This document shows positions 47,905 to 57,405 of a DNA stretch of 64,000 bases, in pieces. Location: the NCBI RefSeq assembly GCF_963675395.1, contig NZ_OY776223.1, forward strand, positions 1,116,001-1,180,000, written 5' to 3'. Below the pieces are notes generated by a model, which was not told the DNA's origin, ran no database searches, and saw nothing but the letters and a program-made list of their open reading frames with translations. Source of the DNA: an uncultured Vibrio sp. (GTDB lineage Bacteria > Pseudomonadota > Gammaproteobacteria > Enterobacterales > Vibrionaceae). Every line of letters begins with the position of its first letter. The stretch's first letter is position 1. Made by a program: the position numbers and the translations under genes.

Positions 47905-50900
47905 TTAACCGATGTTCTTACGTGCGTTTTGGAACATACGCATCCAAGCGCCGTTTTCACCCCAACCTTCTGGAGACCAAGAGTTTGCAACCGTACGGAA
48001 TACACGCTCTGGGTGAGGCATCATAATGGTTACACGGCCGTCTGCTGTAGTCAGGCCGGTAATCGCGTTTGGCGAACCATTCGGGTTGTTCGGGTATTGC
48101 TGCGTTGGGTTACCGTTATTATCAACGTAACGCAGCGCTACCGTACCTGACGCTTCAATTGCGTTTAGATGCTCACCATCACGCACTTCGACACGACCTT
48201 CACCGTGAGAAACCGCGATTGGCATACGAGAGCCAGCCATGCCATCGAAGAACACAGAATCAGACTTCTGTACTTCAACTAGGCTAAAGCGTGCTTCAAA
48301 ACGCTCTGATTCGTTGCGAACAAAGCGTGGCCACAAATCTGCACCCGGGATCAGTTCTTTCAGGTTCGACAGCATCTGACAGCCGTTACACACACCGAGA
48401 GAGAAGGTCTCTTCACGGTTAAAGAACGCTTGGAACTGCTCACGAGCTTGTGCGTTAAACAGGATAGATTTCGCCCAACCTTCACCAGCGCCTAAAACGT
48501 CACCGTAAGAGAAGCCACCACATGCTACCAGACCTTGGTACTCATCCAGTACCGCTTGGCCTGTCAGAATATCACTCATGTGGATGTCGGTAGCTTCAAA
48601 ACCAGCACGGTCAAACGCTGCTGCCATTTCAACGTGAGAGTTTACGCCTTGCTCACGCAGAATCGCCATCTTAGGTTTCGCGCCTTTGGCAATATAAGGT
48701 GCTGCGATATCTTCATTCACATCAAAGCTTAGAGATACATTGAGACCTGGGTCTGAGTTATCTTTCTTCGCTTCAAATTCCTGGTCTGCACACGCTGGGT
48801 TATCGCGGAGAGCTTGCATCTTATGCGTGGTTTCTGCCCAGATAACACGTAGTTCGGTACGTGAACGCTCAAGCACAACAGCATCACCAGAAGTGATAAC
48901 AAAGTCGTCTGACGCTTCAACTGAACCAATCACGTGTGAACACGCTTCCAGGCCGTTCGCTGCCAGCGTAGCCAGAACTGAATCAAGTTCGTCGTTCTTA
49001 ACCTGAACAACCGCACCTAACTCTTCGTTAAATAGAGCCGCCAGTGCATCTTCACCCAACTCAGCGATATTCGCTTTCACACCACAGTGACCTGCAAATG
49101 CCATCTCAGCAAGCGTCACGAACAGACCACCGTCACCTTTATCGTGGTAAGCAACCAGCTTGTCATCACGAACCAAAGTTTGCATCGCATCGAAGAAGCC
49201 TTTTAGCTGCTCTGCGTTGTCTACGTCTGCAGGCTTGTCACCAAGTTGCTTGTAAACCTGTGCTAGTGCTGTTGCACCCAGACGGTTTTTACCGTTACCA
49301 AGGTCAACAAGAACAAGAGAAGTGTCACCTTTGTCGGTACGAAGTTGAGGCGTTACTGTCTTACGCACGTCCTCAACACGGCCAAATGCAGTGATAACCA
49401 GCGATAATGGAGAAGTCACTTCTTTGCTCTCGCCGTTATCTTCCCACTTGGTCTTCATTGACATTGAGTCTTTACCAACAGGAATTGTCAGACCGAGTGC
49501 CGGACATAGTTCTTCACCCACCGCTTTCACCGCTTCGTAAAGACCTGCATCTTCACCTGGGTGGCCTGCTGGAGACATCCAGTTTGCAGAAAGTTTAATG
49601 TGTTTGATATCACCAATGTCAGTTGCAGCAATGTTAGTCAGAGACTCACCGACTGCCAGACGAGCAGATGCACCGAAGTCTAGTAGCGCAACCGGAGTAC
49701 GCTCACCCATCGACATCGCTTCACCGTGGTATGTGTCGTAACTTGCCGCCGTAACCGCACAGTTCGCTACTGGTACCTGCCAAGGGCCAACCATCTGGTC
49801 ACGAGCAACCAAACCTGTTACTGAGCGGTCACCGATGGTGATCAAGAACGTTTTTTCAGCAACCGTTGGTAGGCGAAGTACGCGATCTGCGGCTTCGTTG
49901 ATTTCGATACCGTCACGTGCAATCGCTGGGCTATCGACTTTCAATGTCGTTGCTTCACGGTGCATCTTCGGTGTTTTACCAAGCAAGATATCCATTGGCA
50001 TATCAATTGGCGTGTTATCGAAGTGGGAGTCTTCTAGTGTCAGATGACGTTCTTCTGTTGCAACACCCACAACCGCATAAGGTGCACGCTCACGCTTACA
50101 GATTGCATCGAATGCTTCCATATGTTCTGGCGCCACTGCAAGAACGTAACGCTCCTGAGATTCGTTACACCAGATTTCCAGCGGGCTCATGCTCAATTCA
50201 TCATTTGGTACATCACGTAGCTGGAACTTACCGCCACGCTCGCCATCGTCACAAAGCTCAGGAAGTGCGTTAGAGATACCGCCCGCGCCCACATCATGGA
50301 TAAAGGCGATTGGGTTCTCTTCGCCTAGCTGCCAACAACGGTCGATCACTTCCTGACAACGACGTTCCATCTCTGGGTTTTCACGTTGTACCGAAGCAAA
50401 GTCCAAATCCTCTGCTGACTGACCTGACGCCATTGAAGATGCCGCACCACCACCAAGACCGATGTTCATCGCCGGACCACCAAGTACGATTAGGCTTGCA
50501 CCGACTGGGATCTCTTTCTTCTGCACGTGCTCGTCACGGATGTTACCCATACCACCAGCAATCATGATTGGCTTGTGGTAACCACGAATTTCTTCACCCG
50601 CATGAGAAGTCACTTTCTCTTCATAGGTACGGAAGTAACCTAGAAGGTTTGGACGACCAAATTCGTTGTTGAATGCCGCACCACCCAAAGGGCCTTCAAG
50701 CATGATATCCAGTGCATTTACGATACGACCCGGCTTACCGAAGTCAGTTTCCCAAGGCTGTTCAAAACCAGGAATACGTAAGTTAGAGGTAGTGAAACCA
50801 ACCAGACCTGCTTTTGGCTTACCACCGATACCGGTCGCGCCTTCATCACGGATTTCACCACCAGAACCGGTTGAAGCACCTGGCCATGGAGAGATGGCTG

Positions 50901-51798
50901 TTGGGTGGTTGTGCGTCTCTACCTTCATCAAGATATGTGCATCTTCATGGTGGTAAGTGTATTGACGAGATTTCGGATCTGGGAAGAAACGACCCACTTT
51001 AGAACCTGTCATTACCGCTGCGTTATCTTTGTAAGCAGACAGTACGTGGTCTGGTGTCGTTTCGAATGTGTTTTTGATCATCTTAAACAGTGACTTATCT
51101 TGGTCTACGCCATCGATAGTCCAATCTGCATTAAAGATCTTGTGACGACAGTGCTCAGAGTTTGCCTGAGCAAACATCATCAGCTCGATGTCATTTGGAT
51201 TACGACCTAGCTTAGTGAAGTTCTCTACTAAGTAATCAATTTCATCTTCTGCTAGCGCCAAACCTAGTGAAACATTTGCTTCTTCAAGTGCAAGACGACC
51301 ACCCGCTAAGATATCAACGTGTGCCACTGGCGCTGGCTCTGCAACCGTAAATAGTGCAGAAGCGGCTTCAAGGTCAGTAAACACCGTTTCCATCATGCGA
51401 TCGTGGATTAGAGCTTTAACGGTGTCGATTTGAACATCAGACAGTGTCGCAGATGTTTCTACGTAATACGCAGTACCACGCTCCAGACGCTTAACGTTGT
51501 CCAGACCACAGTTGATAGCAATATCGGTAGATTTAGAAGACCAAGGCGAAATAGTGCCAGGACGAGGCGTAACAAGAAGTAGAAGACCTTCAGGCTCGTG
51601 CTCTTCGATCGTTGGACCGTAAGTCAGCAACTTTTCAAGCTTTTCTAACTCTTGATCATCAAGGTCAGATTTTAGATCCGCAAAGTGCATAAACTCGGCG
51701 TAAATGCCGGTTACAGGCAGATCTTGTTCACGACAAAGTTCCAATAGTTTATTAACACGGAACTCAGAAAGAGCTGGGGAGCCACGCAAAATTCTCAT
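47905..51798 (-). CDS. purL: Phosphoribosylformylglycinamidine synthase PurL
   Basis: Large single-chain enzyme (1297 aa from ATG 51798) that converts FGAR, glutamine and ATP to FGAM in purine synthesis. It contains the N-terminal domain, the ATP-binding FGAM synthetase halves ([27 protein letters not shown]) and a C-terminal class I glutamine amidotransferase with its cysteine in GVCNGCQML and the His/Glu near the C-terminus in [11 protein letters not shown] chose [14 protein letters not shown] as start because it aligns with E. coli PurL; 23 upstream in-frame codons are unlikely to be translated. A PurR box and a perfect TATAAT precede it. Confidence 0.97.
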   Translation of the reverse strand: MRILRGSPALSEFRVNKLLELCREQDLPVTGIYAEFMHFADLKSDLDDQELEKLEKLLTYGPTIEEHEPEGLLLLVTPRPGTISPWSSKSTDIAINCGLDNVKRLERGTAYYVETSATLSDVQIDTVKALIHDRMMETVFTDLEAASALFTVAEPAPVAHVDILAGGRLALEEANVSLGLALAEDEIDYLVENFTKLGRNPNDIELMMFAQANSEHCRHKIFNADWTIDGVDQDKSLFKMIKNTFETTPDHVLSAYKDNAAVMTGSKVGRFFPDPKSRQYTYHHEDAHILMKVETHNHPTAISPWPGASTGSGGEIRDEGATGIGGKPKAGLVGFTTSNLRIPGFEQPWETDFGKPGRIVNALDIMLEGPLGGAAFNNEFGRPNLLGYFRTYEEKVTSHAGEEIRGYHKPIMIAGGMGNIRDEHVQKKEIPVGASLIVLGGPAMNIGLGGGAASSMASGQSAEDLDFASVQRENPEMERRCQEVIDRCWQLGEENPIAFIHDVGAGGISNALPELCDDGERGGKFQLRDVPNDELSMSPLEIWCNESQERYVLAVAPEHMEAFDAICKRERAPYAVVGVATEERHLTLEDSHFDNTPIDMPMDILLGKTPKMHREATTLKVDSPAIARDGIEINEAADRVLRLPTVAEKTFLITIGDRSVTGLVARDQMVGPWQVPVANCAVTAASYDTYHGEAMSMGERTPVALLDFGASARLAVGESLTNIAATDIGDIKHIKLSANWMSPAGHPGEDAGLYEAVKAVGEELCPALGLTIPVGKDSMSMKTKWEDNGESKEVTSPLSLVITAFGRVEDVRKTVTPQLRTDKGDTSLVLVDLGNGKNRLGATALAQVYKQLGDKPADVDNAEQLKGFFDAMQTLVRDDKLVAYHDKGDGGLFVTLAEMAFAGHCGVKANIAELGEDALAALFNEELGAVVQVKNDELDSVLATLAANGLEACSHVIGSVEASDDFVITSGDAVVLERSRTELRVIWAETTHKMQALRDNPACADQEFEAKKDNSDPGLNVSLSFDVNEDIAAPYIAKGAKPKMAILREQGVNSHVEMAAAFDRAGFEATDIHMSDILTGQAVLDEYQGLVACGGFSYGDVLGAGEGWAKSILFNAQAREQFQAFFNREETFSLGVCNGCQMLSNLKELIPGADLWPRFVRNESERFEARFSLVEVQKSDSVFFDGMAGSRMPIAVSHGEGRVEVRDGEHLNAIEASGTVALRYVDNNGNPTQQYPNNPNGSPNAITGLTTADGRVTIMMPHPERVFRTVANSWSPEGWGENGAWMRMFQNARKNIG

Positions 51799-51905
51799 GT
51801 GCTTAGGTCTCTTATGCAATTGATTAAGGTGATATTGGAATAAATTCAGCCACTTAGGCATAAACACTCGAACTTATACCGATCCCACCTCTCCTTTGCG
51901 AGCGC

Positions 51906-51956
51906 ATTATATAGTAATTGTTTTTGTGATGTAACACCAAAAGCAACCGTTTGCGC
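51906..51956 (-). promoter_or_regulatory. purL promoter with PurR box
   Basis: A perfect -10 TATAAT (51906-51911) with TTACAT 17 bases upstream. The PurR box (minus strand GCGCAAACGGTTGCTT, 51941-51956) matches the consensus at 13 of 16 and abuts the -35, suited to blocking polymerase. Confidence 0.7.
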
Positions 51957-52096
51957 CAATTTTTTCTTCAAATTTGAATTATCGCCGAAATGTCGATAAA
52001 ACACGCAATGTCGCACTCAATCTGTGCGATTCCCTTTGCCCCACCACTTCCCTTTGATATAAAGGACAACAGAAATTTCTCGAGAAGTACCAATTA

Positions 52097-53740
52097 ATGC
52101 AAATTAGCCAGTTCAACCGACTTAAGCGCAGCGTCTTACTTTTCGCTTCTGTGCTACTACTTTCTGCCTGCCAAATTGAGTCGACCCCAAAAAATGAATT
52201 CCAAAAAATACAGGAACGTGGCGTTCTTCGAGTTGGTACACTTAACAACCAACTCTCCTACTACATTGGCCCCGATGGCCCTGCGGGTTTGGATTATGAG
52301 CTTGCACGTCAGTTCGCAGAAGAACTCGGTGTAAAACTTGAGATCAAACCAGCATTTCGCCAAGCAGATCTTTTTCCGGCACTCAAAAAAGGCGACATTG
52401 ATATTATTGCCACAGGCTTGAACCAAACTTCTCAAGCGGTAAAACGTTTTCGACCTGGCCCTGCTTATTACTATGTCAGTCAGCAAGTCGTGTATAAAAA
52501 AGGGCAACTGCGCCCTCGCAGTATTGAACGATTGATAAAATATCAAGCGAGTCAAGTCGATGACGCAGAAGAAGATAGCAACACAGCGGCAAATACGCTT
52601 CAAATCGTCGAACAATCACAATATGTTCCGACACTAACGGCATTAAAGAGACAATACCCTGAGTTACAGTTTGAAATCGTCGGTGATGCTGACACGCGAG
52701 ACTTGCTGAAGAAGGTCTCCACTGGCGATCTGCGCTTCACTGTGACTGACTCGGTTGAACTGTCCCTGGCCCAGCGCCTTTATCCCGATCTGGCTTTGGC
52801 TTTTGAGCTAACAGAAGATCAACCGGTATCTTGGTTTACCCGCCGTTCAGAAGACGAAAGCTTGTACGCAATGCTGATTGAGTTCTTTGGCAACATCAAG
52901 CAATCCGGTGAGCTAGCCTCCTTGGAAGAAAAGTACATCGGACATGTCGAGGCATTTGATTATGTGGATACTCGCGCTTTCATTCGTGCACTGGATGACA
53001 AACTTCCTAAATGGTCGCCCCTATTCCAAAAATACAGTGAAGAGTTTGATTGGCGCTTAATTGCAGCGCTGGCTTATCAAGAGTCTCATTGGAAACCAAG
53101 AGCGAAATCTCCAACCGGAGTACGCGGTATGATGATGCTCACCTTACCAACAGCGAAAAGTGTCGGCGTGATCAACCGTCTCGATCCTGAGCAGTCTGTC
53201 CGTGGTGGTGTGGAATACTTGCGTCGCATTGTCGCTCGCGTACCCGAAACGATCAGTGATCACGAAAAGATTTGGTTCGCACTTGCATCCTATAACATTG
53301 GTTACGGTCATATGCTGGACGCTCGACGCCTAACAAAAGCACAGGGCGGTGATCCAAATGCATGGGCAGATGTAAAAGACCGACTACCTTTACTGCGTCA
53401 AAAACGATTCTACAGCCAAACACGTTACGGGTATGCCCGAGGAGATGAAGCGCGTAATTACGTTGAGAATATTCGTCGTTACTATCAGTCAATTATTGGC
53501 CACGTTAGTCAGAAGCCAGTAGTAGACGAAAGTACTGAGGACCTGCAAGTCATCCCACCGCTCAACCCAGGGCTCCTTGTGTCAGGAGCAGTAGACAGTG
53601 TCTCAAAGGAAGCATCTGGTGCTGTAGAGAGCGCTTCTGAACAAAGAACAGAACGGATAGAGGACGAAAAACCGGGGGTTTCAGGCGCTTCTGAAACAAC
53701 AGAGGAAGACGACACAACGTTAGAAGCCATACCCGAATAA
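52097..53740 (+). CDS. mltF: Membrane-bound lytic murein transglycosylase MltF
   Basis: Outer membrane lipoprotein that cleaves peptidoglycan. The signal peptide ends LLLSAC with lipidated Cys25. Residues about 40-270 are a SBP_bac_3 (periplasmic-binding) domain (LRVGTLNNQLSYYIGPDGPAGLDYELARQFAEELG). A lytic transglycosylase domain follows with the catalytic glutamate in ALAYQESHWKPRAKSPTGVRG. At 547 aa it is longer than E. coli MltF because of an acidic Ser/Glu-rich tail of about 75 residues. Divergent from purL, as in E. coli. Confidence 0.95.
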   Translation: MQISQFNRLKRSVLLFASVLLLSACQIESTPKNEFQKIQERGVLRVGTLNNQLSYYIGPDGPAGLDYELARQFAEELGVKLEIKPAFRQADLFPALKKGDIDIIATGLNQTSQAVKRFRPGPAYYYVSQQVVYKKGQLRPRSIERLIKYQASQVDDAEEDSNTAANTLQIVEQSQYVPTLTALKRQYPELQFEIVGDADTRDLLKKVSTGDLRFTVTDSVELSLAQRLYPDLALAFELTEDQPVSWFTRRSEDESLYAMLIEFFGNIKQSGELASLEEKYIGHVEAFDYVDTRAFIRALDDKLPKWSPLFQKYSEEFDWRLIAALAYQESHWKPRAKSPTGVRGMMMLTLPTAKSVGVINRLDPEQSVRGGVEYLRRIVARVPETISDHEKIWFALASYNIGYGHMLDARRLTKAQGGDPNAWADVKDRLPLLRQKRFYSQTRYGYARGDEARNYVENIRRYYQSIIGHVSQKPVVDESTEDLQVIPPLNPGLLVSGAVDSVSKEASGAVESASEQRTERIEDEKPGVSGASETTEEDDTTLEAIPE

Positions 53741-53757
53741 TACTCAAACAGCGAATT

Positions 53758-53789
53758 AAAATGGCGAGTAAATAGCTCGTCATTTTTTG
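53758..53789 (+). terminator. Terminator after mltF
   Basis: 11-bp stem AAAATGGCGAG / CTCGTCATTTT (one G-U pair) with a T-rich end. Confidence 0.75.
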
Positions 53790-54015
53790 TTGAGTCTTTA
53801 AGCAAACTTATCTAGAATCGCTCTTTCCGAGTTAGGTCAGCATCATAAAGTAAGTTCAAACAAACTTAATGACCAATATTGTAACCCATTAATATTTAAA
53901 TATTAGTTAGATATTTTGAACACAATAAACTCGGCTGGCTACCCTCTCCCGATTAAACATGAAGCTTATCATTAGAATGTCATCTAATGGTTGTTCACTA
54001 ATCTGAGGTCGGGAT
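53790..54015. other. AT-rich region upstream of two small ORFs
   Basis: Contains a perfect 16-base AT palindrome TAATATTTAAATATTA at 53890-53905. It is low in G+C compared with flanking genes. It probably carries the promoter for the small ORF that starts at 54016, but I cannot pick a convincing -35/-10 pair. Confidence 0.35.
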
Positions 54016-54144
54016 ATGAATGTCGTAACGATTGAAAACTACATCGATTACGCTCAGCCCACTATCAGTCAGTGTTGCAATTTCCCATGCCTAACTGGAA
54101 ATTATCCACCAGCTACACACTTCGTTTTGTGTAAGTGGGGTTGA
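54016..54144 (+). CDS. Small ORF, 42 aa, cysteine-containing, unrecognised
   Basis: ATG preceded by GAGGTCGGGAT, a good ribosome site. The peptide starts MNVVTIENYIDYAQ and contains four cysteines (20, 21, 25, 39) in CCNFPC and VLCKWG. It has no signal peptide or membrane helix and I do not recognise it. It may be a real small protein, a leader peptide, or a chance frame; the second small ORF follows 118 bases downstream. Confidence 0.35.
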   Translation: MNVVTIENYIDYAQPTISQCCNFPCLTGNYPPATHFVLCKWG

Positions 54145-54262
54145 TTACGTTGTGCATGAAATAGTGAATTGTAGGACGTGATAACTTTGAGTTTAGGTTA
54201 GTTAGACACAATCAGTGTCTACTTGAGGGTGTTCGTAGTCTTGTCTGCTAGAGGTTTAGAAT

Positions 54263-54397
54263 ATGAGAAGACGTAAGGTTCAGTCAAAGCGTTTGCATAG
54301 TACAGTGGCGGCAATTCGTCGTAAGCGCAAACTGACGAGCATGAAAAAGAAAATCAGTGAACGCCATCGTGTTTTCATTCACTTAGTGAATCACTGA
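54263..54397 (+). CDS. Small highly basic ORF, 44 aa, unrecognised
   Basis: ATG preceded by GAGG at eight bases. The peptide has 16 Lys/Arg and 4 His in 44 residues and only one acidic residue, with clusters MRRRK, IRRKRK and MKKK. This composition points to RNA, DNA or ribosome binding, which is inference. I do not recognise a family; it is not RpmH, Rmf or Sra. It ends 8 bases before the tadA terminator hairpin. Confidence 0.45.
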   Translation: MRRRKVQSKRLHSTVAAIRRKRKLTSMKKKISERHRVFIHLVNH

Positions 54398-54401
54398 TAA
54401 A

Positions 54402-54436
54402 AGAAGCAAACATCTACCCGAACGTAGATGTTTGCT
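54402..54436 (-). terminator. Terminator after tadA
   Basis: Perfect 13-bp stem AGCAAACATCTAC / GTAGATGTTTGCT with six-base loop, followed by TTCTTTTA on the minus strand. It may also end the plus-strand small-ORF transcript, but without a T-run in that direction. Confidence 0.8.
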
Positions 54437-54449
54437 GAATCTCTCTTCC

Positions 54450-54983
54450 TTAATTGCCATTCCTTGTCTGCTCATTCTGTAACGCTTTTTCAGCCTGTTT
54501 CTTTGCTTTGATCTCTTTACGGCGGCGTTTAAAAAAAGCTTGTAGCTGACCTCGGCACTCCGCTTCCAAAAGACCTTTTTCAACCATTGCATAATGGTAT
54601 GCAGCCTGACTTTCAAACAAGTTTAACACTGTTCCTGCGGCTCCTGCTTTCAGGTCCGGCGCACCGAATACCACTCGCTTAACTCGGCTGTGTAACAGGG
54701 CTCCTGCGCACATCGGGCAAGGTTCCAATGTCACGTAAAGCGTGGTATCCAATAGGCGATAATTTTTTAATACTTGCCCGGCTTTACGCAATGTCTGAAT
54801 CTCGGCATGTGCCGTTGCGTCATGAGTACAGATAGAGCGGTTCCAGCCCTCTGCGATGATCTCTCCATCTCTGACTAAAACCGCGCCAACAGGCACCTCT
54901 CCTTCCGCTTCAGCCAGCTCTGCCAGCTCGATAGCTCGGCGCATAAAATATTCATCTTGAGGCGTAAAATGAAGGTCTGACAA
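54450..54983 (-). CDS. tadA: tRNA-specific adenosine deaminase TadA
   Basis: Converts the wobble adenosine 34 of tRNA-Arg(ACG) to inosine. The 177-aa protein has H59-A-E61 (zinc ligand and proton shuttle) and P88-C89-P-M-C92. Translation most likely starts at TTG 54983, since GGAG lies five bases upstream and no in-frame ATG is close; this rare start is supported by alignment of SDLHFTPQDEYFMRRA with other TadA N-termini. The C-terminal Lys/Arg-rich tail of about 25 residues is typical. Confidence 0.94.
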   Translation of the reverse strand: MSDLHFTPQDEYFMRRAIELAELAEAEGEVPVGAVLVRDGEIIAEGWNRSICTHDATAHAEIQTLRKAGQVLKNYRLLDTTLYVTLEPCPMCAGALLHSRVKRVVFGAPDLKAGAAGTVLNLFESQAAYHYAMVEKGLLEAECRGQLQAFFKRRRKEIKAKKQAEKALQNEQTRNGN

Positions 54984-55081
54984 AGGGACTCCTGATCAAT
55001 AAATTAGCTTGGAACGCGCCAATATTACCACTAACTGACTGCACGCTACAGCAACGCTAGCGATTCCTTCTATTATCAAGA

Positions 55082-55114
55082 ACAAAAAAGCGCAGACCTT
55101 ATGATCTGCGCTTT
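55082..55114 (-). terminator. Terminator after the AbgT-family gene
   Basis: 10-bp stem AAAGCGCAGA / TCTGCGCTTT, eight-base loop, T-run on the minus strand. Confidence 0.85.
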
Positions 55115-55134
55115 CAAATTTAAGCGAATACAAC

Positions 55135-56694
55135 TTACATTGTGTAAGTGTATGGTGCTTGGATACCTAGCGGAATACCAATCATCCAGTAAACGATCAG
55201 GAAGATTGACCAACCAATCAGCATTGCAATCGAGAATGGCATCATCAGTGATGCTAGTGTACCAATACCTGTCGACTTCACGTAACGCTGACAGTACACC
55301 ACGACTAGAGGGAAGAACACCATCAGAGGTGAAATGATGTTCGATACAGAATCACCCACACGGTAGGCCGCCTGAGATAACTCTGGAGAGATACCTACTG
55401 CCATTAACATTGGCACTAGGATTGGGCCAATCAATGCCCACTTCGCAGATGCAGAACCGATCAATAGGTTGACCGCAGCTGTCAGTAGGATCATACCAAT
55501 GACGGTCGCTTCGCCTGGTAGGTTCATCGCTTTCAAACCTTGTGCGCCGTACAGTGCCAACATAGTGCCGATGTTTGACTGAGCAAACGCAGACAAGAAC
55601 TGAGCACAGAAGAATGCCATAACGATGTACGCCCCCATGGTAGACATGGTGTCTGCCATCGCTTTGATGATGTCGTTACTGGATTTGAAAGTGCCAGACA
55701 CTTTACCGTACACATAGCCAGGGATAATGAACAGGATAAAGATCAATGGAACGATTGACTTCATGATCGGCGCTGAGAATGCAGTGATTTCGCCTTCAGG
55801 TGAGCGCAATGCAGAACTCTCAGGAATTAACGCCACAACAAGAAGTGCGATACCAGCCAGCATCGACCAACCCGCGTAACGGAATGCTTTTGACTCAGTT
55901 TCAGAGAATGAACCTAAATCCGGAGCGGCTTCCGCATCTTCGTCTACTGGTGTTTTCGCCAAACGTGGTTCAATGATTTTCTCAGTAACGTACCAACCGA
56001 TAGCCACAATGATTACTGAAGAGATACCAGTGAAGAAGATATTTGCCAGCGGGTTAACAACGTATTCAGGATCGAGAACTTGTGCTGCTGTTTGTGTGAA
56101 ACCAGCCAGAAGTGGATCGATACCAGAAGGAATGAAGTTCGCTGAGAAACCACCAGATACACCCGCGAATGCTGCCGCAATACCTGCTAGAGGATGACGA
56201 CCTGCGGCATGGAAAATAATACCACCCAGAGGGATTACCAGAACATAACCGGCGTCTGCTGCGGTGTGCGAGACAATCGCAACCAAAATAAGCATTGGCG
56301 TAAGAAGCTTCGCAGGCGTAAAGCTCAGCATCTTCTTAAGACCCGTGGTGATAAAGCCAGAAGAGTCAGCAACACCCACACCTAACATAGCAACCAATAC
56401 GATACCTAGTGGTGCGAAACCAGTGAATGTTGTCACCATGTTGGCAAGAAAACTAGCTAGTGCTTCACCTGTCAACAAGTTAGTGATCGTTAACGCTTCG
56501 CCTGTTCGAGGGTTTACAAGATCGAAAGAGACGTTCGACAAAAGTGCAGACGCAGCCCAGGTGATAATTAGTGCCCAGAAAAATAAAATCGCCGGATCAG
56601 GGATTTTATTACCAGCACGCTCGATAAAGTTTAGAAAGCGATCCATCCCACTTGGCTTAGAAGATGGTGCCTTATTAATTGCTTGGTTACTCAT
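55135..56694 (-). CDS. AbgT family transporter
   Basis: A 519-aa membrane protein with about 11-13 helices from the AbgT family, which includes the p-aminobenzoyl-glutamate importer AbgT and the sulfonamide exporter MtrF. Family features are FLNFIERAGNKIPDPAILFFWALI at the N-terminus, PSGIDPLLAGFTQTAAQ and GSASAKWALIGPILVPM. No abgAB genes are adjacent, so import of a folate breakdown product cannot be inferred from context. The ATG has GGAG upstream. Confidence 0.88.
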   Translation of the reverse strand: MSNQAINKAPSSKPSGMDRFLNFIERAGNKIPDPAILFFWALIITWAASALLSNVSFDLVNPRTGEALTITNLLTGEALASFLANMVTTFTGFAPLGIVLVAMLGVGVADSSGFITTGLKKMLSFTPAKLLTPMLILVAIVSHTAADAGYVLVIPLGGIIFHAAGRHPLAGIAAAFAGVSGGFSANFIPSGIDPLLAGFTQTAAQVLDPEYVVNPLANIFFTGISSVIIVAIGWYVTEKIIEPRLAKTPVDEDAEAAPDLGSFSETESKAFRYAGWSMLAGIALLVVALIPESSALRSPEGEITAFSAPIMKSIVPLIFILFIIPGYVYGKVSGTFKSSNDIIKAMADTMSTMGAYIVMAFFCAQFLSAFAQSNIGTMLALYGAQGLKAMNLPGEATVIGMILLTAAVNLLIGSASAKWALIGPILVPMLMAVGISPELSQAAYRVGDSVSNIISPLMVFFPLVVVYCQRYVKSTGIGTLASLMMPFSIAMLIGWSIFLIVYWMIGIPLGIQAPYTYTM

Positions 56695-56994
56695 GGTAAC
56701 TCCATAATGAATGATGTTGGTGCTATGGCCTGTTGGAATTATTTATTGCGGCCTGTCTTCAGCCAAGTATTCTAGTTAAAACCAATATAAAAAGTACAAG
56801 ATGCTAAGTTTTTTTCATATTTGGAGACACATTTTGCAAAAACAGCAACCAAATGAAACATAATAAAAACAGCACCACACCGTTCACGTTAACAGTTCTC
56901 ATACCCTCTATTAACTGATGAAATTAAACCCGAAAAGGGTGTAGGAAAAAGGTGACAGCACTTTTTAAAACGAGAGTTACGCATTGGAGCAAAG
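56695..56994. other. Intergenic region upstream of the AbgT-family gene
   Basis: AT-rich, about 300 bases. A short hairpin ACCC/GGGT with a T-rich tail near 56930-56945 might end the minor pilin transcript. A candidate minus-strand -10 TAGAAT near 56770 could serve the AbgT-family gene. Nothing else is visible. Confidence 0.3.
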
Positions 56995-57405
56995 TTATTT
57001 ATCGAACTCACTATATCGAGAAATCATCGTTTTTAACTGAACAGACTGGGGCTGCCCCATCCTGTCTTCCCAGCTTGAAGTAACAGTAATCGTTTTAAGC
57101 GACCCAGAGATGGTCGCGGGAGGCACTACCCATTCCACAGTGTAAACTCCCTTAACAGAAGATCCTGTAGCGATTGAGTCAAAGTCTGCGACTGGTATTG
57201 TAGAAGCTGCCGCAGAAGCCCCTCGAGTACGAAACCATTCGAGTTTGTTTTCTGCTAGACGCAGAGCCTCGATACTCTTAATGGCGTATTCCGACTCTCG
57301 TTCTAAATACACATTTAGCTTTGTTAAACCTAATGCGCCTACTCCGAGAAGCAGAAAAGCAATCAAGACTTCGAGTAAACTAAATCCTTGCTGTTTAGAG
57401 ATCAT
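56995..57405 (-). CDS. PilV-type minor pilin / type IV pilus modification protein
   Basis: A 136-aa prepilin with a very short leader MISKQQG and mature start FSLLEVLIAFLLLG, with Glu5 and the hydrophobic helix. The remainder (RLAENKLEWFRTRG) matches PilV-like proteins. It is last in a four-gene cluster and overlaps the upstream gene by 11 bases. Likely part of a priming complex for the type IV pilus used in DNA uptake. Confidence 0.82.
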   Translation of the reverse strand: MISKQQGFSLLEVLIAFLLLGVGALGLTKLNVYLERESEYAIKSIEALRLAENKLEWFRTRGASAAASTIPVADFDSIATGSSVKGVYTVEWVVPPATISGSLKTITVTSSWEDRMGQPQSVQLKTMISRYSEFDK

